Part shown: positions 1 through 11,416 of the stretch, in pieces
Layout of the letters: every line of letters begins with the position of its first letter
How positions within the stretch are numbered: the stretch's first letter is position 1
The notes under the pieces: model-generated
What the model was told of the DNA's origin: nothing
The model's input: the letters and a program-made list of their open reading frames with translations, nothing else
Database searches by the model: none
Program-made: the position numbers and the translations under genes
Assembly (NCBI GenBank): GCA_025357755.1
Contig: JANXOP010000054.1
Span: 1 to 64,000 of the forward strand
Direction of reading: 5' to 3'
Origin: Kofleriaceae bacterium
Lineage (GTDB): Bacteria > Myxococcota_A > Polyangia > Haliangiales > Haliangiaceae
DNA: 64,000 nucleotides

Positions 1-189
1 GTCGATCTCGCGCCACATCGAGGCGAACTTCGCGTCGGGCACGTCGTCGGCAGCGAGCTCGAGGCGACCGCGTACGAGCTCGCCGAGCTCGTGCAAGCCG
101 TCGATCTTGAGCTGACCGTCGGCGCCGAGCTCCGTCGTCGCTTCGCCATCGGCGTGCTCCATCAAATCTAGATCGCGATCTGTACTCAC
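1..189 (-). CDS. Partial protein encoded after the ECF sigma factor (possible anti-sigma-like partner)
   Basis: Only the first 63 codons are in the window; the gene runs off the left edge. The GTG start overlaps the sigma-factor stop in a GTGA arrangement, so the two are probably translationally coupled. The visible part is acidic and hydrophilic (for example [19 protein letters not shown]) with no membrane segment or Cys pair. The position suggests a regulator of the sigma factor, but no known anti-sigma motif is visible here. This role is an inference from context only. Confidence 0.6.
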   Translation of the reverse strand, partial: MSTDRDLDLMEHADGEATTELGADGQLKIDGLHELGELVRGRLELAADDVPDAKFASMWREID

Positions 190-872
190 GACCGGCTCCC
201 CGACGCCGCAGCGTCATCCATTTCACCCTCGCCGCTCGCGTCGGCCGGCAGCGTTGCACCGTCGACGAGATCGACGAGCTGACGCTGCATGTTCTTTCGC
301 GCGTGAAACAGCCGCGACATGATCGTGCCCTTCGAGCAGTTCATCGCCTTGGCCATCTCTTCGTACGACAGGCCTTCGAGCTCGCGCATCACGAGCACGG
401 ACCGGTGATTTTCCGATAGCAAGGCGAGCGCCGCGTCGATCCGAGCACGGATCTCCTTGTCCATCAACGCCCGGCTGGGGTTGCCGCCGAGCACCTTGGG
501 GAGGAGCCCTTCGTCCGCAGCCTGGTCGAGGTGGGTCTCGTCGAGCTCGACGGGACTCACCCGACGATGCTTGCGCAGGTGGTCGATGGCGAGGTTCATG
601 ACGATCCGGTACAGCCAGGTGTAGAAGCTTGAGTTGCCTTCGAATTTGTCTAAGTACTTGTGAGCTTTGATGAAAGCGTCTTGAACGACGTCGAGGGCGT
701 CTTCCTGATTCCGCACGACGCCAACAGCCAGGGCATAGGCACGGCGGTGGTACCGCTCGAAGAGGGTGCGGAACGCCTCGCGATCGCCACGTTGTGCGGC
801 GAGTACCAGGTCCCGATCGTCGACAGCTTCACGTCCAGTGGACGAGGGCTGCCCTCCCTTATTCACGCTCAC
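186..872 (-). CDS. ECF (RpoE-type) RNA polymerase sigma factor
   Basis: This is a 228-residue sigma-70 family factor of the extracytoplasmic-function group. Region 2 is visible around [17 protein letters not shown] and [20 protein letters not shown], and region 4 as [21 protein letters not shown], the -35-binding helix-turn-helix. The ORF track extends it to 986, but that extension is low-complexity and overlaps the divergent gene at 937. I chose GTG at 872 (VSVNKGG); GTG at 866 is equally possible, and neither has a clear ribosome site. It is coupled by a 4-nt overlap to the next leftward gene and faces a MoxR/DUF58 operon. Whether it controls that operon is unknown. Confidence 0.9.
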   Translation of the reverse strand: MSVNKGGQPSSTGREAVDDRDLVLAAQRGDREAFRTLFERYHRRAYALAVGVVRNQEDALDVVQDAFIKAHKYLDKFEGNSSFYTWLYRIVMNLAIDHLRKHRRVSPVELDETHLDQAADEGLLPKVLGGNPSRALMDKEIRARIDAALALLSENHRSVLVMRELEGLSYEEMAKAMNCSKGTIMSRLFHARKNMQRQLVDLVDGATLPADASGEGEMDDAAASGSRS

Positions 873-936
873 TTGACGAGGAGTTATATCACCGCCATAG
901 GCCCGGCATCCCGGTGAGGTCATAATCGAGCGACAC

Positions 937-3900
937 GTGGCGGAGGTGCGTACATCGACGGAGCTAGCCGAGCTAGCGGAGCGCAAAGACCAACCAACGC
1001 AGATTGGCGGGTTTTTGCAGCGCGTGCGAGGCCTCGTCTATCGCCACGAGGCCAAGCGCGCCTCGTTCACCGCGATCGCAGCCCTCGGTGGGCTCGCGCT
1101 GGTGTTGCCCTTGATCGGTCACGCCGCGTCGACGAATCGCCCCCTCGCGATGGCCGTGCTCGGCATCGGCGGCCTGCTCGCGATCCTCGTCGCGATCGCC
1201 GCGACCGTGATCGGATGGATCGCACCGCGCCGGTCCTATGCGCACGATCGCGAGCTCGCACGTTGGGTCGGCCGGCGCCATCTGCCGGTCGCATCGGATC
1301 TGTTGTCGTCGGTCGAGCTCACGAGCTCGCCCGATCGCGTCGCTGCGCCCTCGGGAGATCTGGTCGGTGCCTTGATCGCCTCGACCACGGCGCAGCTCGA
1401 GAAGCTCGAGCCCGTCGCGTTGCTGCCGACGCACGAGATCGTGCGCGCGCGTGCGTGGATGCTCGGCGCGCTCGCCGCGAACCTCGCGCTCGTGGTGATC
1501 GTGCCGCACTTCGTCGCGCTCGGATGGCGATCGTTGGTCGCCGCGCCGCCCGCACCCTTCGACGGTGCCGAGCTCTCCGCGGTGCCGCTGGTCGGCGATC
1601 TCGGCGTCACGCTGACCGCCCCCGCGTATGCCAAGCGCAAGATCGTCGAGCTGCCATCGTCGTCGGGCGATCTGCGTGGCTTGCCCGGGACGGCGGTCGC
1701 GTTCAAGGCCAAGTTGCTCGTGCCTGCCACCGCAGCCGAGCTCGTGATCGAGCCGCTGGCAGGGACCGCAGGCACGCCCAAGCCCATCCCCGCGAAGATC
1801 GAAGGCGACACGCTCACCGCCGCGTTCACGATCGAACACTCCGCGCGCTACCGCTTCGCCGTCACCGATCCCAGCGGGGCCCGTTCGATCGAAGCGACGC
1901 CGCGCGCGATCGAAGCCGAGGTCGATCAGGCGCCGACCGTACAGTTGATGGCGCCCGGCGATCCTCTCGATGTCTCGAACTTGAAGTCGGTCGAGCTCGC
2001 CTACGTGATCGAGGACGACTTCGCCATCACCTCGGCCGAGCTCGTATGGGAGGCCGGCAAGGATCGCGGACGTAAGCCGATCGGCCTCGCTGGCCAGCCG
2101 ATCCAGGGCGCGCGCGCGCAGGGCAAGCTGACCTGGGACATCGCCGAGGTTCAGGTCCAATCCGGCGGTGAGGTTCGCTACTGGATCGAAGCGAAGGATA
2201 ACGACTCCGTCGGTGGGCCGAACCTCGGCAGGTCGCGCGAGCTGCACCTCCGCGTGATCTCGCCGCGCGAGCGCCACGAGGAGACCCTGAACCGCCAGCA
2301 AGCGGTCGCCGAGAAGGTGTTGAAGAACCTGGGCGCGCGGCTGGTCGGCCCGGGTGATGACATCGCGATGCGCGACGAGCTCGAGCATCAGATGCGCGAC
2401 GCGATCGTCGAGCTGCGCTCGGTAAGTGCGGCGTTCGAAAAAGATCCGCACGCGTCGGATCTCATGCGCAAGTCGCTCGCGGCGATGAGCGAGCGGCTCG
2501 ACAAGCTCGCGAGCTCCGAGCAACTCATCGAATCGAAGTTCGTGGCAAAGGGCGCGACGAAGGCGAAGTCCGGCACGTTCGGCGTGATCGATCCGAAGAT
2601 CATCGGCGAGCTCGAGGACGACACGATCAGCCTCGCCGATTGGTTGGATCGCGAGCGCGTCGAGGGCCTGCTCGATCTCACCGACGAGATCGCGGCGCAC
2701 CAGAAGCGGCTCGCGGATCTCCTCGCGCAGTACGCGCGCACCAAGGATCCGCGCTTGCTCGAGGAGATCGATCGCGAGATGCGCGCACTCGATCGCACGT
2801 ACGCGGAGCTCCAGAAGCATCAACAGGGCATGCCCGAAGATGTGATGGATCAATACGTCAGCCGTGATGCGGTCCAGGCGCAGCAAGGCTCGAGCTGCAT
2901 GGCCGAGGTCGCGGCGCTCGTCCACGCGGGCAAGACCGCGGCGGCGCAAGCCAAGCTCGAGACCTGCCAGCTCCAGCACCAGCGCGCCTCGGCGTCGCTC
3001 GAGGGCTCGCTCGCGCAGCTGCGCGGTGACAAGTTTGGCGACGAGCAAAAGAAGCTCGACGAGGTGATGAACGAGCTCGCAGATGTCGCGAAGGACCAGG
3101 ACGACATCGCGGCCGAATCGAACCGGCTGTTCGAGTCGTACGCGCAGAAGGCCGACGAGGTCGCCCGCGATCACCGCCGCGAAGCCAGCAAGAAGGTCGG
3201 CGCGCTCGTCGAGAAGTTGAAGAAGCGGATCGATGCGATCAACGAATCCGGGCTCACGCCGTTCGCGAAGGAGGAGCTCGATATCGTCCAGCGCCGGCTC
3301 GGCGACGTCGAGCACATGGTCGGCGACGGTGACCTTGCCGAGGCGCTCGGCATGGCGCGGCAGGCCAAGACCAGCCTCGAGACGATCGCCGGCGAGCTCG
3401 AGTCCGCGATCAACGACGATCCGAAATCGAAGTGGGCCGATGCGACCGCCGATGCGCTCGATGGCGTCGAGCGGACCCAGCCGGTCGCGAAGGACCTGAT
3501 CGACGAGCTTTCGGCGCTGTCGCCGCGGCCCGATCAGATCATGAGCGGCGATGATCAGAAGTCGCTCGAGCGCTTGCGGCGGCGCCAGGCCATGAACCAG
3601 CAGCGCGCGAAGCGGCTCGGCGATCGCACCAAGCAACTCGGTGGGGAGCTCCCGGGCGATACGGCAGGCGAGCTCGGCAAGAAGCTCGGCTCCGCGCTCG
3701 ATCACATGGGCAAGGCCGACGAGCGGATGAAGGGCAAGGATCCCTCGGGCGCGCGCGAGGCCACGCGCTCGGCCGCGGACGATCTCGCCAAGGCGCGCGA
3801 TCGGGCGCGCAGCGCCGCCCGCCAGGCCCAGCAGAATGCGGTCGGGGACGAGCCGATCCGGATCCCCGGTGCCGACGAGTATCGCGCGCCGGAGCGCTAT

Positions 3901-3999
3901 CGCGAGGACATCCTCGAGGCCGCGAAGAAGCGTGGCGCGAAGGCGCCCGAGGGCTACGACGATCAGATCAAGCGCTACTACGAGGATCTCATCAAATGA
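937..3999 (+). CDS. Large membrane-anchored coiled-coil protein, DUF4175-like
   Basis: This is a 1020-residue protein with two hydrophobic segments near the N-terminus (about residues 45-65 and 72-92) and a third near 175-195. A beta-rich region follows to about residue 440, then a long charged coiled-coil domain to the C-terminus. The layout resembles DUF4175 proteins that accompany MoxR and DUF58 genes in several phyla; this is recalled, not searched. It is the first gene of the operon and overlaps the next gene by ATGA. Its likely place is the inner membrane with a large soluble part, possibly a scaffold or substrate for the MoxR-VWA machinery. The GTG start lacks an obvious ribosome site, so the exact start is uncertain. 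Confidence 0.75.
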   Translation: MAEVRTSTELAELAERKDQPTQIGGFLQRVRGLVYRHEAKRASFTAIAALGGLALVLPLIGHAASTNRPLAMAVLGIGGLLAILVAIAATVIGWIAPRRSYAHDRELARWVGRRHLPVASDLLSSVELTSSPDRVAAPSGDLVGALIASTTAQLEKLEPVALLPTHEIVRARAWMLGALAANLALVVIVPHFVALGWRSLVAAPPAPFDGAELSAVPLVGDLGVTLTAPAYAKRKIVELPSSSGDLRGLPGTAVAFKAKLLVPATAAELVIEPLAGTAGTPKPIPAKIEGDTLTAAFTIEHSARYRFAVTDPSGARSIEATPRAIEAEVDQAPTVQLMAPGDPLDVSNLKSVELAYVIEDDFAITSAELVWEAGKDRGRKPIGLAGQPIQGARAQGKLTWDIAEVQVQSGGEVRYWIEAKDNDSVGGPNLGRSRELHLRVISPRERHEETLNRQQAVAEKVLKNLGARLVGPGDDIAMRDELEHQMRDAIVELRSVSAAFEKDPHASDLMRKSLAAMSERLDKLASSEQLIESKFVAKGATKAKSGTFGVIDPKIIGELEDDTISLADWLDRERVEGLLDLTDEIAAHQKRLADLLAQYARTKDPRLLEEIDREMRALDRTYAELQKHQQGMPEDVMDQYVSRDAVQAQQGSSCMAEVAALVHAGKTAAAQAKLETCQLQHQRASASLEGSLAQLRGDKFGDEQKKLDEVMNELADVAKDQDDIAAESNRLFESYAQKADEVARDHRREASKKVGALVEKLKKRIDAINESGLTPFAKEELDIVQRRLGDVEHMVGDGDLAEALGMARQAKTSLETIAGELESAINDDPKSKWADATADALDGVERTQPVAKDLIDELSALSPRPDQIMSGDDQKSLERLRRRQAMNQQRAKRLGDRTKQLGGELPGDTAGELGKKLGSALDHMGKADERMKGKDPSGAREATRSAADDLAKARDRARSAARQAQQNAVGDEPIRIPGADEYRAPERYREDILEAAKKRGAKAPEGYDDQIKRYYEDLIK

Positions 4000-5546
4000 A
4001 AAGACTCGTCGTCGCAGCGCTGTTGGTCGCGAGCGCGGCGAGTGCGCGCCACGATCGCACCGTCACTGGTGACGTGATCAAGGCCGCGCGCCTCCTGCAA
4101 TCGTCGCGGCTCGAGGAAGCGCGCGTCGTGTTGCAGGAGCTCGAGAAGCGCGCGGGCGACAACCCGGATGTGAAGTGGCTCGCGGCCGAGCTCGCGTTCC
4201 AGACCGGCGATTACGCCGCCGCCGTGAAGGGCCTCGACAAGGTCGCCGACGACGCGGCTGATGGCATGGCCGGTCAGACCAAGAAGCTCGCGGCCTCCAC
4301 GCTCGCGGTGACCGAGACCTTCGTCGAGACCCGGTCGCCCAAGGGTCACTTCTTGATCCGCTATGCGCCTGGCAAGGACGCCGCGATCGCCGAGCTGGCC
4401 GGCGACATCCTCGATGCCGCCTGGCAGACCACCGGCGAGGACCTCGGGCTCCAGCCCGCAGATCCGATCCGGGTCGAGATTCTCGGCGCGCCGAAGGACC
4501 TCGCGCAGATGTCGCCGCTCTCGGAGACCGAGATCGAGACGACCGGCACGATCGCGCTGTCGAAGTACAACAAGCTCATGGTGGTGTCGCCGCGAGCGAC
4601 GCTGTTCGGCTATCCGTGGATGGACACCCTCGCGCACGAGTACACGCACTTGATCGTGTCGCGGATCTCGCACGACACCGTGCCGGTATGGATGCAAGAA
4701 GGACTCGCACGGTTCGAGCAGACGCGCTGGCGGCGCCCGCCCGAGGTGGTGCTGACCGCGACCGAACAAGCCCTGTTGACCGCGGGCCTCCGCAAGGGCC
4801 GCCTGATCACGTTCGACGAGATGCACCCGTCGATGGCCAAGCTGCCGAGCCAGGAAGCGGCCGCCCTCGCCTACGCCGAGGTCTACACGCTGATCGGCTG
4901 GATCCAGACCAAGGTCGGCTACAAGGGCCTACGCGACATGCTCGCGTTGCAAAAGGATGGCAAGAGCGCGAAGCGCGCGGTGACCGAGGCGATGAACCTG
5001 CCGTGGCCGCAGGTCGAGACGGAGTGGCACGCGCACCTCAAGGTCGGCGACGGCAAGGCGCGCGCGGGCCGTCCGATCAAGTTCGGCAAGGGTGGCGCGG
5101 ATTCAGAGAATGTCGGGATCGAGCAGGTTTCGGCCCGCGCCCGCAAGCACGCCCGGCTCGGCGGCATGCTCCGCGCGCGCGGCGCGCTCGAGGCTGCGGC
5201 CGTCGAGTACGACAAAGCCTTGGCCGCCGGCGGTGGTACGCCGGAACCGTTTGTCGCAGGCAAGCTGGCGCGCACCCTGGTCGAGCTCGGCCGGTACGAC
5301 CGTGCGATCGAGCTCGCCACCCCTCTGGCGGCCGCAGATGCCGATGATGCGGTGGCGTCCGTGACGCTCGGCATGGCCCGGTCCGCGAAACAAGACTGGG
5401 CCGAGGCGATCGTCGCGTACGAACAAGCGTTGCGCGTGAGTCCGTTCGATCCGCAAACTCGCTGCGGTCTTGCCGAAGCGTATGCCAAGATGAAGGATGC
5501 ACGGAGTGCTCGCGAGCGAGCCGCGTGTGACCTGTTGAAGAACTAG
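3996..5546 (+). CDS. Exported TPR protein with MA-type (gluzincin) metallopeptidase domain
   Basis: This 516-residue protein opens with a short signal peptide ([17 protein letters not shown]). TPR-like helices come next, then a peptidase MA-like domain with the zinc motif HEYTH and a downstream EGLARFE, which would supply the third ligand in gluzincins. TPR repeats return at the C-terminus. The expected role is a periplasmic zinc protease or a protein-interaction module with a peptidase fold; the substrate is unknown. It starts inside the stop codon of the DUF4175-like gene (ATGA) and is followed 7 nt later by moxR, so it is part of the same operon. All HExxH residues are present, so it could be active. 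Confidence 0.8.
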   Translation: MKRLVVAALLVASAASARHDRTVTGDVIKAARLLQSSRLEEARVVLQELEKRAGDNPDVKWLAAELAFQTGDYAAAVKGLDKVADDAADGMAGQTKKLAASTLAVTETFVETRSPKGHFLIRYAPGKDAAIAELAGDILDAAWQTTGEDLGLQPADPIRVEILGAPKDLAQMSPLSETEIETTGTIALSKYNKLMVVSPRATLFGYPWMDTLAHEYTHLIVSRISHDTVPVWMQEGLARFEQTRWRRPPEVVLTATEQALLTAGLRKGRLITFDEMHPSMAKLPSQEAAALAYAEVYTLIGWIQTKVGYKGLRDMLALQKDGKSAKRAVTEAMNLPWPQVETEWHAHLKVGDGKARAGRPIKFGKGGADSENVGIEQVSARARKHARLGGMLRARGALEAAAVEYDKALAAGGGTPEPFVAGKLARTLVELGRYDRAIELATPLAAADADDAVASVTLGMARSAKQDWAEAIVAYEQALRVSPFDPQTRCGLAEAYAKMKDARSARERAACDLLKN

Positions 5547-5553
5547 CCTTGCG

Positions 5554-6645
<1,092 letters not shown>

Positions 6646-6651
6646 GGGCAC

Positions 6652-7578
6652 GTGAAGCTCGATCCTGCGCAGCTCCAACGACTCGGTAGCTTGCCGATCA
6701 AGGCGCGCGTGATCGTCGAGGGCGCCCTGTCGGGGCTGCACCGCGCGAGCGTCCGCGGCAGCTCCGTCGAGTTCGCCGAGCACAAGGAATACTCGATCGG
6801 CGACGAGCTCCGGCATGTCGACTGGAAGGCGTACGCGAAGCTCGATCGCTACTACGTGAAGCAGTTCGAGCAGGAATCGCAGCTCACGGTCTACCTGGTC
6901 CTCGATGCCTCCGCGTCGATGAAGTTCGCGGGCGGTGGACTCGCGAAGCTCGAGTACGCCGGGCTCGCGCTAGCCGCGCTCGCGTATCTCGTGATCCAGC
7001 AGCAAGACAAGGTCGGGCTCGTCGCATGTGGCGATCGCGGCATCGAGACCATGGTGCCGCCCCGCGCGCGCAGCTCCCATCTCCACGATCTGCTCGGCGT
7101 GCTCGATCAGCTGATGCAGAAGGGCGGCACCGGCGACGAATCTCCCGCCGAAGCGCTCGGCCGGATCGCCGAGCTCTCGCGCCGCCGCCGCTCGCTGATC
7201 ATCCTCGCGAGTGATCTGTTCGATCCCGCGGACGAGACCGTCCGCGCGCTCTCGAACCTGCGCGCTCAGCACCACGATGTCTCGGTCCTCCACGTCCTCG
7301 ATCCGCACGAGCGCACGTTCCCGTACGAGGGCCTCACCGAGTTCCAGGCACTCGAATCAGGCGCCAAGTTACTCGCGAATCCGCTCGCGATCCGCAAGGA
7401 CTACCTCGAGCGGATGGACGCGTTCGTCGCGAAGTGCCGCGGCACGCTGGCGAACGCCGGCGTCGATTACCACGAGGTCTCGACCGATCGTCCGCTCGAG
7501 GAGACGCTGCTCGAGCTGCTCGTCTCGCGCGCGCGGTTGCTGCCCGGCGCCCGTCGGGATGCTGGGAGGACCAGCTAG
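6652..7578 (+). CDS. DUF58 domain protein (VWA-like), MoxR partner
   Basis: This 308-residue protein shows the DUF58 hallmark stretch EYSIGDELRHVDWKAYAK followed by a VWA-like fold with a MIDAS-type DASASM motif. DUF58 proteins nearly always follow moxR genes and are thought to be its clients or adaptors. It starts at a GTG six nucleotides after moxR. Its TAG stop shares one base with the GTG start of the next gene. It has no signal peptide and is probably cytoplasmic or membrane-associated. Confidence 0.93.
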   Translation: MKLDPAQLQRLGSLPIKARVIVEGALSGLHRASVRGSSVEFAEHKEYSIGDELRHVDWKAYAKLDRYYVKQFEQESQLTVYLVLDASASMKFAGGGLAKLEYAGLALAALAYLVIQQQDKVGLVACGDRGIETMVPPRARSSHLHDLLGVLDQLMQKGGTGDESPAEALGRIAELSRRRRSLIILASDLFDPADETVRALSNLRAQHHDVSVLHVLDPHERTFPYEGLTEFQALESGAKLLANPLAIRKDYLERMDAFVAKCRGTLANAGVDYHEVSTDRPLEETLLELLVSRARLLPGARRDAGRTS

Positions 7579-9698
7579 TGGGCTTCCTCGCGCCCTTCAT
7601 GCTGATCGGGGCGATCGCGATCAGCGTTCCGATCGCGATCCATCTGATCGGCCGGCGACGCGCGAAGATCGTGTCGTTCGCGGCGCTCGATTTCTTGATG
7701 GCGACGAAGCGCAAGACCGCGCGTCGCCTCCAGCTCCGCGAGCGCATGGTGTTGCTCGTCCGCGCCCTCGCCTGCCTCGCCGTCGCGATCGCGCTCGCGA
7801 AGCCATTCACGTCGTGCGAGCGCAAAGGGCCCCAGGTCACCCGCGGCCCGCAAGCCGCCGTGCTCGTCATCGATGATTCGTTCGCTGCTGGCTACCTCGT
7901 CGAGGGCAAGCCGTGGATCAAGCGCGCGAGCGACGAGGCGCGCCGGATCCTGACCCAGCTCGGCCCCGAAGCCGAGATCGCGATCGTCCGCGCCTCCGAG
8001 GGTGCCGAGCAACCGACCGAGCTCACGCGCGATCACCTGCGTCTTCGCGACCAGTTACTCGCGCTCGAACCGAGTGCACGGCCCGCCGATACCACCCGCG
8101 CCCTGACCCGCGCCGCCCACCTGCTCTCCGCTTCGAGCCACGAGCGCAAGACCGTGTTCTTGATCTCGCTCGTCGCAAAATCGGGCATCCAGGCCGACGA
8201 GGCAGCGTGGGGAAAAGACGGTCCGACGCTCGTCACCCTCGATCTGCGCCCGAGCGCGATGCCGAACCTCGCGATCACGAGCCTCAAGGTTGATTCGGAT
8301 CCAGGCACCGGCACGCGCGGCGTCGGCTTCGATGCCGAGGTCGGCAACTTCAGCGACACCCCGCAGAAGGTCGAGCTCTCGCTCTCGATCGCCGATCACG
8401 TCGTCGCGCGCGGCCAGCTCGAGCTCGGGGCGCACGAGAAGAAGACCAAGCGCTTCCTCGCGGCCCTCCCAGCCGGTAACCGCGCGAGCGATGCCTCGGT
8501 CTCGCTCGGCACGCCCGATGCGTTGCCGACCGACGACCGCCGCTTCGTCCGCGCCACCCTGCGCGACGAGGTTCGCGTGCTGCTCGTCGATGGCGATCCG
8601 CGCACCGTCCGCCACGACGACGAGCTGTTCTATCTCGAGGCCGCCCTCCGCCCCGGCGATCGCGAAGACTCCGGCACCTCGGTCCGCTCGATCACCGCCG
8701 AGGAGCTCGCCGGCATCACGAAGATCGCGGGCAAGCCCGCCACGATCAACCTCGACGACTTCGACGTCGTCGTGCTCGCGAACGTCGCCGCCCTCCCGCC
8801 CGAGCGCGTCGCCGTCCTCGCCGAGTGGGTGCGCGCCGGTGGCAGCATCCTCGTCGCACCGGGCGATCGCGTCGACCCCGCCGCCTATGACAAGACCATG
8901 CTCGCGCTGATGCCGCAGAGCCTCCGCGATCCGATCGACACCACGTGGGGCGCCTCCCCCGAGGACAAGGACAGCCGCGCGCTCCACCTCGTGAAGTGGG
9001 AGGCCGATCACCCGATCTTCGCGCCCTTCTCCAAGGACGCCCCCGAGCTCGCCGACGCGAAGTTCTACAAGATCTCGCTGCTCGGCCCGACGACCGCGAC
9101 CTCCGATCGCAAGGTCCTCGCGCGCTTCACGAACGGCGCCGCCGCGCTGGTCGAAGCCTCGATCGGTTCGGGCCGCACGCTCCTGTTCACCTCGACGCTC
9201 GATCGCGATTGGAACGACCTCCCCATCCATCCCGGCTTCCTCCCGCTCATCCAGGGCGCGGTGCGCCACCTCGCGCGCAAGCACGCGCTCGGCACCGAGT
9301 CCGATCACCTGGTCGGCGCGTCGGTCGCCTTACCCACCGGCGACCTCCGCAAACTCGAGGTCCGCGGCCCCGACAACCTCGGCGCCGTGTTCGAAGGCGA
9401 CCGGATCATGAACCGCAGCTCGGTGCGCTACGGCCGCACCGAGAAGCCGGGCATCTACCGCGTGATCGGCACCGATCAGACCGGCGCGACGCACGAGCGC
9501 GACGAGCTCGCGTTCGCGATCAACCTCGATCCGCGCGGCAGCGATCTCACGGCCGCAACCGCATCGGCGCTGCCCGCCTCCGGGACGGGTGGGGCTTCGG
9601 CGCCCGCCGACAACACACGGCGCATCGAGCTGTGGCACGCGCTCGCCGCGATCGTGCTCTTGCTGCTGCTCGCTGAAGGCATCCTCGTCCAGCGCTAA
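7578..9698 (+). CDS. BatA-like membrane protein with VWA-type and glutamine-amidotransferase-like regions
   Basis: I place the start at GTG 7578, just after a strong ribosome site (GGGAGGA, 7-nt spacing), rather than the longer ORF at 7434, which overlaps the DUF58 gene. The 706-residue product begins with a BatA N-terminal domain (membrane helix FMLIGAIAISVPIAIHLIG, second helix near ALACLAVAIALA). A VWA-like domain starting AVLVIDDSFAAGYL follows, then a large domain resembling the amidotransferase-like part of such proteins. It ends in a C-terminal helix (ALAAIVLLLLLAEGILV). The MIDAS-type motif (DDSFAAG) differs from the usual DxSxS. It is the last gene of the operon and probably spans the inner membrane with the VWA part in the periplasm. 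Confidence 0.85.
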   Translation: MGFLAPFMLIGAIAISVPIAIHLIGRRRAKIVSFAALDFLMATKRKTARRLQLRERMVLLVRALACLAVAIALAKPFTSCERKGPQVTRGPQAAVLVIDDSFAAGYLVEGKPWIKRASDEARRILTQLGPEAEIAIVRASEGAEQPTELTRDHLRLRDQLLALEPSARPADTTRALTRAAHLLSASSHERKTVFLISLVAKSGIQADEAAWGKDGPTLVTLDLRPSAMPNLAITSLKVDSDPGTGTRGVGFDAEVGNFSDTPQKVELSLSIADHVVARGQLELGAHEKKTKRFLAALPAGNRASDASVSLGTPDALPTDDRRFVRATLRDEVRVLLVDGDPRTVRHDDELFYLEAALRPGDREDSGTSVRSITAEELAGITKIAGKPATINLDDFDVVVLANVAALPPERVAVLAEWVRAGGSILVAPGDRVDPAAYDKTMLALMPQSLRDPIDTTWGASPEDKDSRALHLVKWEADHPIFAPFSKDAPELADAKFYKISLLGPTTATSDRKVLARFTNGAAALVEASIGSGRTLLFTSTLDRDWNDLPIHPGFLPLIQGAVRHLARKHALGTESDHLVGASVALPTGDLRKLEVRGPDNLGAVFEGDRIMNRSSVRYGRTEKPGIYRVIGTDQTGATHERDELAFAINLDPRGSDLTAATASALPASGTGGASAPADNTRRIELWHALAAIVLLLLLAEGILVQR

Positions 9699-9744
9699 AC
9701 GTACGTACCCACATCCGAGAGCTCGAACTCGAGGTCGTCGATTC

Positions 9745-10395
9745 TCACAACGATCCGCTGAACTTGAACGGGCGATCTTGATCATCGAAATGGACTTCGA
9801 ACGTGGTCGCGCCGCGCTGCGCGCTCACCGCCGAAGGACGCTGCTCGACCGCGAATCCCAGGCCACGAAGAAAGACCGCGACCGCGGTCGGTGCTTCGCC
9901 AAAGATGAATGTCATCATGTCGAGGACGAGCCCCGGAATGGCTGCGGTCGAGAGCTGGGTGACATCGAGCTTCACGTCGGTGACCACGAGCATCGCGATC
10001 GCCGAGCCGACATTCGCGGCGAACACCGGAAATCCACCCGCGAGCTCGCCGCACACCCACGCGAGCTCGTACGGCTTGACCCATTTCGCGGCGACTTTTG
10101 GCTCGCGAAACACCGCGTTGCCCGGCTCGTCGCCGCGCTTGCGCAACCACGTCGCCATCGCGAGCGAGCTCGCCCAACCGGCAGCGCCCGGGTTCGCCCA
10201 TGCCCACATGAAGGTGTCACCCGAATAGGTGCCGAGGATTTGCACATGGTGGACGCGGTCGCCGAGGGTGAGCTCGCCGCGATCGAGTGCGACGCTCCAC
10301 GTGCCGCTGGTATCGAACATGTGTGCCCGTGCGCGCCCCATCAACGCATGGTCCTGCACGGCGAGGTCGTATTGACTCAGATCGAGATCGGACAT
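9745..10395 (-). CDS. DUF6882 family protein, function unknown
   Basis: This 216-residue soluble protein contains the segment LGTYSGDTFMWAWANP and the following helix region typical of the DUF6882 family, as recalled from family members. No catalytic motif, signal peptide or membrane span is visible. It is transcribed convergently with the BatA-like gene and lies just left of the truncated nagZ copy, so it marks the left flank of the repeat-bounded segment. Confidence 0.7.
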   Translation of the reverse strand: MSDLDLSQYDLAVQDHALMGRARAHMFDTSGTWSVALDRGELTLGDRVHHVQILGTYSGDTFMWAWANPGAAGWASSLAMATWLRKRGDEPGNAVFREPKVAAKWVKPYELAWVCGELAGGFPVFAANVGSAIAMLVVTDVKLDVTQLSTAAIPGLVLDMMTFIFGEAPTAVAVFLRGLGFAVEQRPSAVSAQRGATTFEVHFDDQDRPFKFSGSL

Positions 10396-10517
10396 CTAAG
10401 CTCCGAGCGCTAGCCTAGACGCCGGTCGCAGTAAATTCCTCGGGTTGTCGCCCGATTTTTCGGCCCCTGCGTTGGGTCTCGGATGCGATCCGTCCTCCTC
10501 GGCGCCGCGCTGCTCAC

Positions 10518-10690
10518 GCCAGCGTCACGCGCGACCGCCGAGACGATCCGCGAGCCGGCGATGCTCGAAGCTCCCGACGACCTCGCGCGACGGCGCGGGA
10601 TGCTTCGCCTGATTCGCGACATGCGCGGCCTTCATCGCGCGGACGCGCGCCGCGCTCTCCCCGATCCGACGGCGCAGCTCGGAGTCGCGC
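10518..10690. repeat. Left copy of a 173-bp direct repeat (nagZ 3' end)
   Basis: This stretch aligns without gaps to 16740-16912, with 158 of 173 positions identical by hand count (about 91%). Both copies have the same orientation. The right copy is the 3' end of the intact nagZ; the left copy is an orphan. The two bracket about 6 kb of accessory DNA. Similarity stops sharply at 10690 and fades to the left of 10518. Confidence 0.9.
10525..10690 (-). pseudogene. Orphan 3' fragment of a nagZ-like gene
   Basis: Read on the minus strand this encodes the last 55 or so residues of a NagZ-type protein (from RDSELRRRIGESAARVRAM to RLADRLGGRA) and ends at the same stop position as the intact gene. 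It differs from the intact copy at 15 bases: 9 silent and 6 causing five amino-acid changes, with no indels. That pattern suggests it diverged while still coding, before being cut off from the rest of its gene. There is no start codon or upstream nagZ sequence, so it cannot make a functional enzyme. Confidence 0.85.
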
Positions 10691-10775
10691 GGGATCCGGG
10701 CGCGCGGTACCCGACTACGGGAGCGGATCAAGCCCAGTGGCCGCTCGTTCGCGACTCGAGCGGACCATCACAGGC

Positions 10776-11168
10776 CTAATCGCCGAGCGTCCGGAATCCT
10801 TTTCCAGCCAGGAGTCTTTCGTCGACGGTCGCGAGCACGAGGTCGTAGACGCTCGCCGTGGCGGCGATGAATCGATCCGCCGGATCCTGGTGAGCCAGCC
10901 CGACGCGCCGGCTCTCCTTGGCGACCTCGTACGTAACAGGCGCCTCGGTGAGGCGCGAGGCATCGAGGGCGTTCGCGATCCAGCGCTGCGGATCAGCTTT
11001 TAGACGAAGCCGACCGGCCTCGATCAAGAGCTCGACCTCCCAGACCGAGATCGGCGACAGCCAGAGCTCGTTGTCCGCGGCGTCGAGCGCCTTCGCGATC
11101 CGCGCCGGGAGTCGCTTGGTGTCGGCGAAGCCCCATAACCAGATGTGCGTATCGAGCAGGATCTTCAT
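10776..11168 (-). CDS. vapC: VapC-type PIN-domain ribonuclease toxin
   Basis: This 130-residue PIN-domain protein has the first acidic residue in MKILLDTHIWLW, the second in SVWEVELLIEAG, and the later pair in HQDPADRFIAATA. These acidic residues bind metal in VapC RNases that cut tRNA or rRNA. I placed the start at ATG 11168, which overlaps the antitoxin stop codon (ATGA); the ORF track's longer version only adds out-of-frame antitoxin sequence. The catalytic residues look intact, so the toxin is probably active. It lies within the repeat-bounded segment. Confidence 0.9.
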   Translation of the reverse strand: MKILLDTHIWLWGFADTKRLPARIAKALDAADNELWLSPISVWEVELLIEAGRLRLKADPQRWIANALDASRLTEAPVTYEVAKESRRVGLAHQDPADRFIAATASVYDLVLATVDERLLAGKGFRTLGD

Positions 11169-11416
11169 TTTCTGCGCTTCTTCATCGCGAGCACTTCCCA
11201 CTCGACGTCGAGCGGCGCCACGAGATCGCCCACGAACGTGACGGTTCCTTCGCCGGCGCCGATCCATGTGCGCCCGGCAAGGTCCGGCTTCGGCGGGGAG
11301 ATGTCTGCGATCGGGCGGCCGAATCGAGTCACTCGCAGAACCCGTCCAGTCTTGCGAACTCGTTCGAGCGCCGCCAGGCACGTGGCTTTGAACTTCGAGA
11401 TCGGCATCGTGTCCAT
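11165..11416 (-). CDS. Phd/YefM family antitoxin
   Basis: This 83-residue protein has the Phd/YefM N-terminal DNA-binding fold (MPISKFKATCLAALERVRKTG, then RFGRPIADISPP) and a C-terminal tail that would neutralise the toxin. It is encoded immediately upstream of and overlaps vapC. Such antitoxins bind their own promoter. The ATG at 11416 is only six bases from a possible -10 box, so the internal ATG at 11407 is an alternative start. Confidence 0.88.
   Translation of the reverse strand: MDTMPISKFKATCLAALERVRKTGRVLRVTRFGRPIADISPPKPDLAGRTWIGAGEGTVTFVGDLVAPLDVEWEVLAMKKRRK

Noticed and set aside
973-3705. 910-codon minus-strand ORF opposite the DUF4175-like gene
   Set aside because: Antisense shadow in GC-rich coding sequence; no domain, no ribosome site, Arg/Asp-rich texture typical of reverse frames.
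10483-10779. Plus-strand ORF with a signal-peptide-like start (MRSVLLGAALLTPAS)
   Set aside because: It is the antisense of the orphan nagZ tail and its flank; the right-hand nagZ copy gives a similar antisense ORF without this start.
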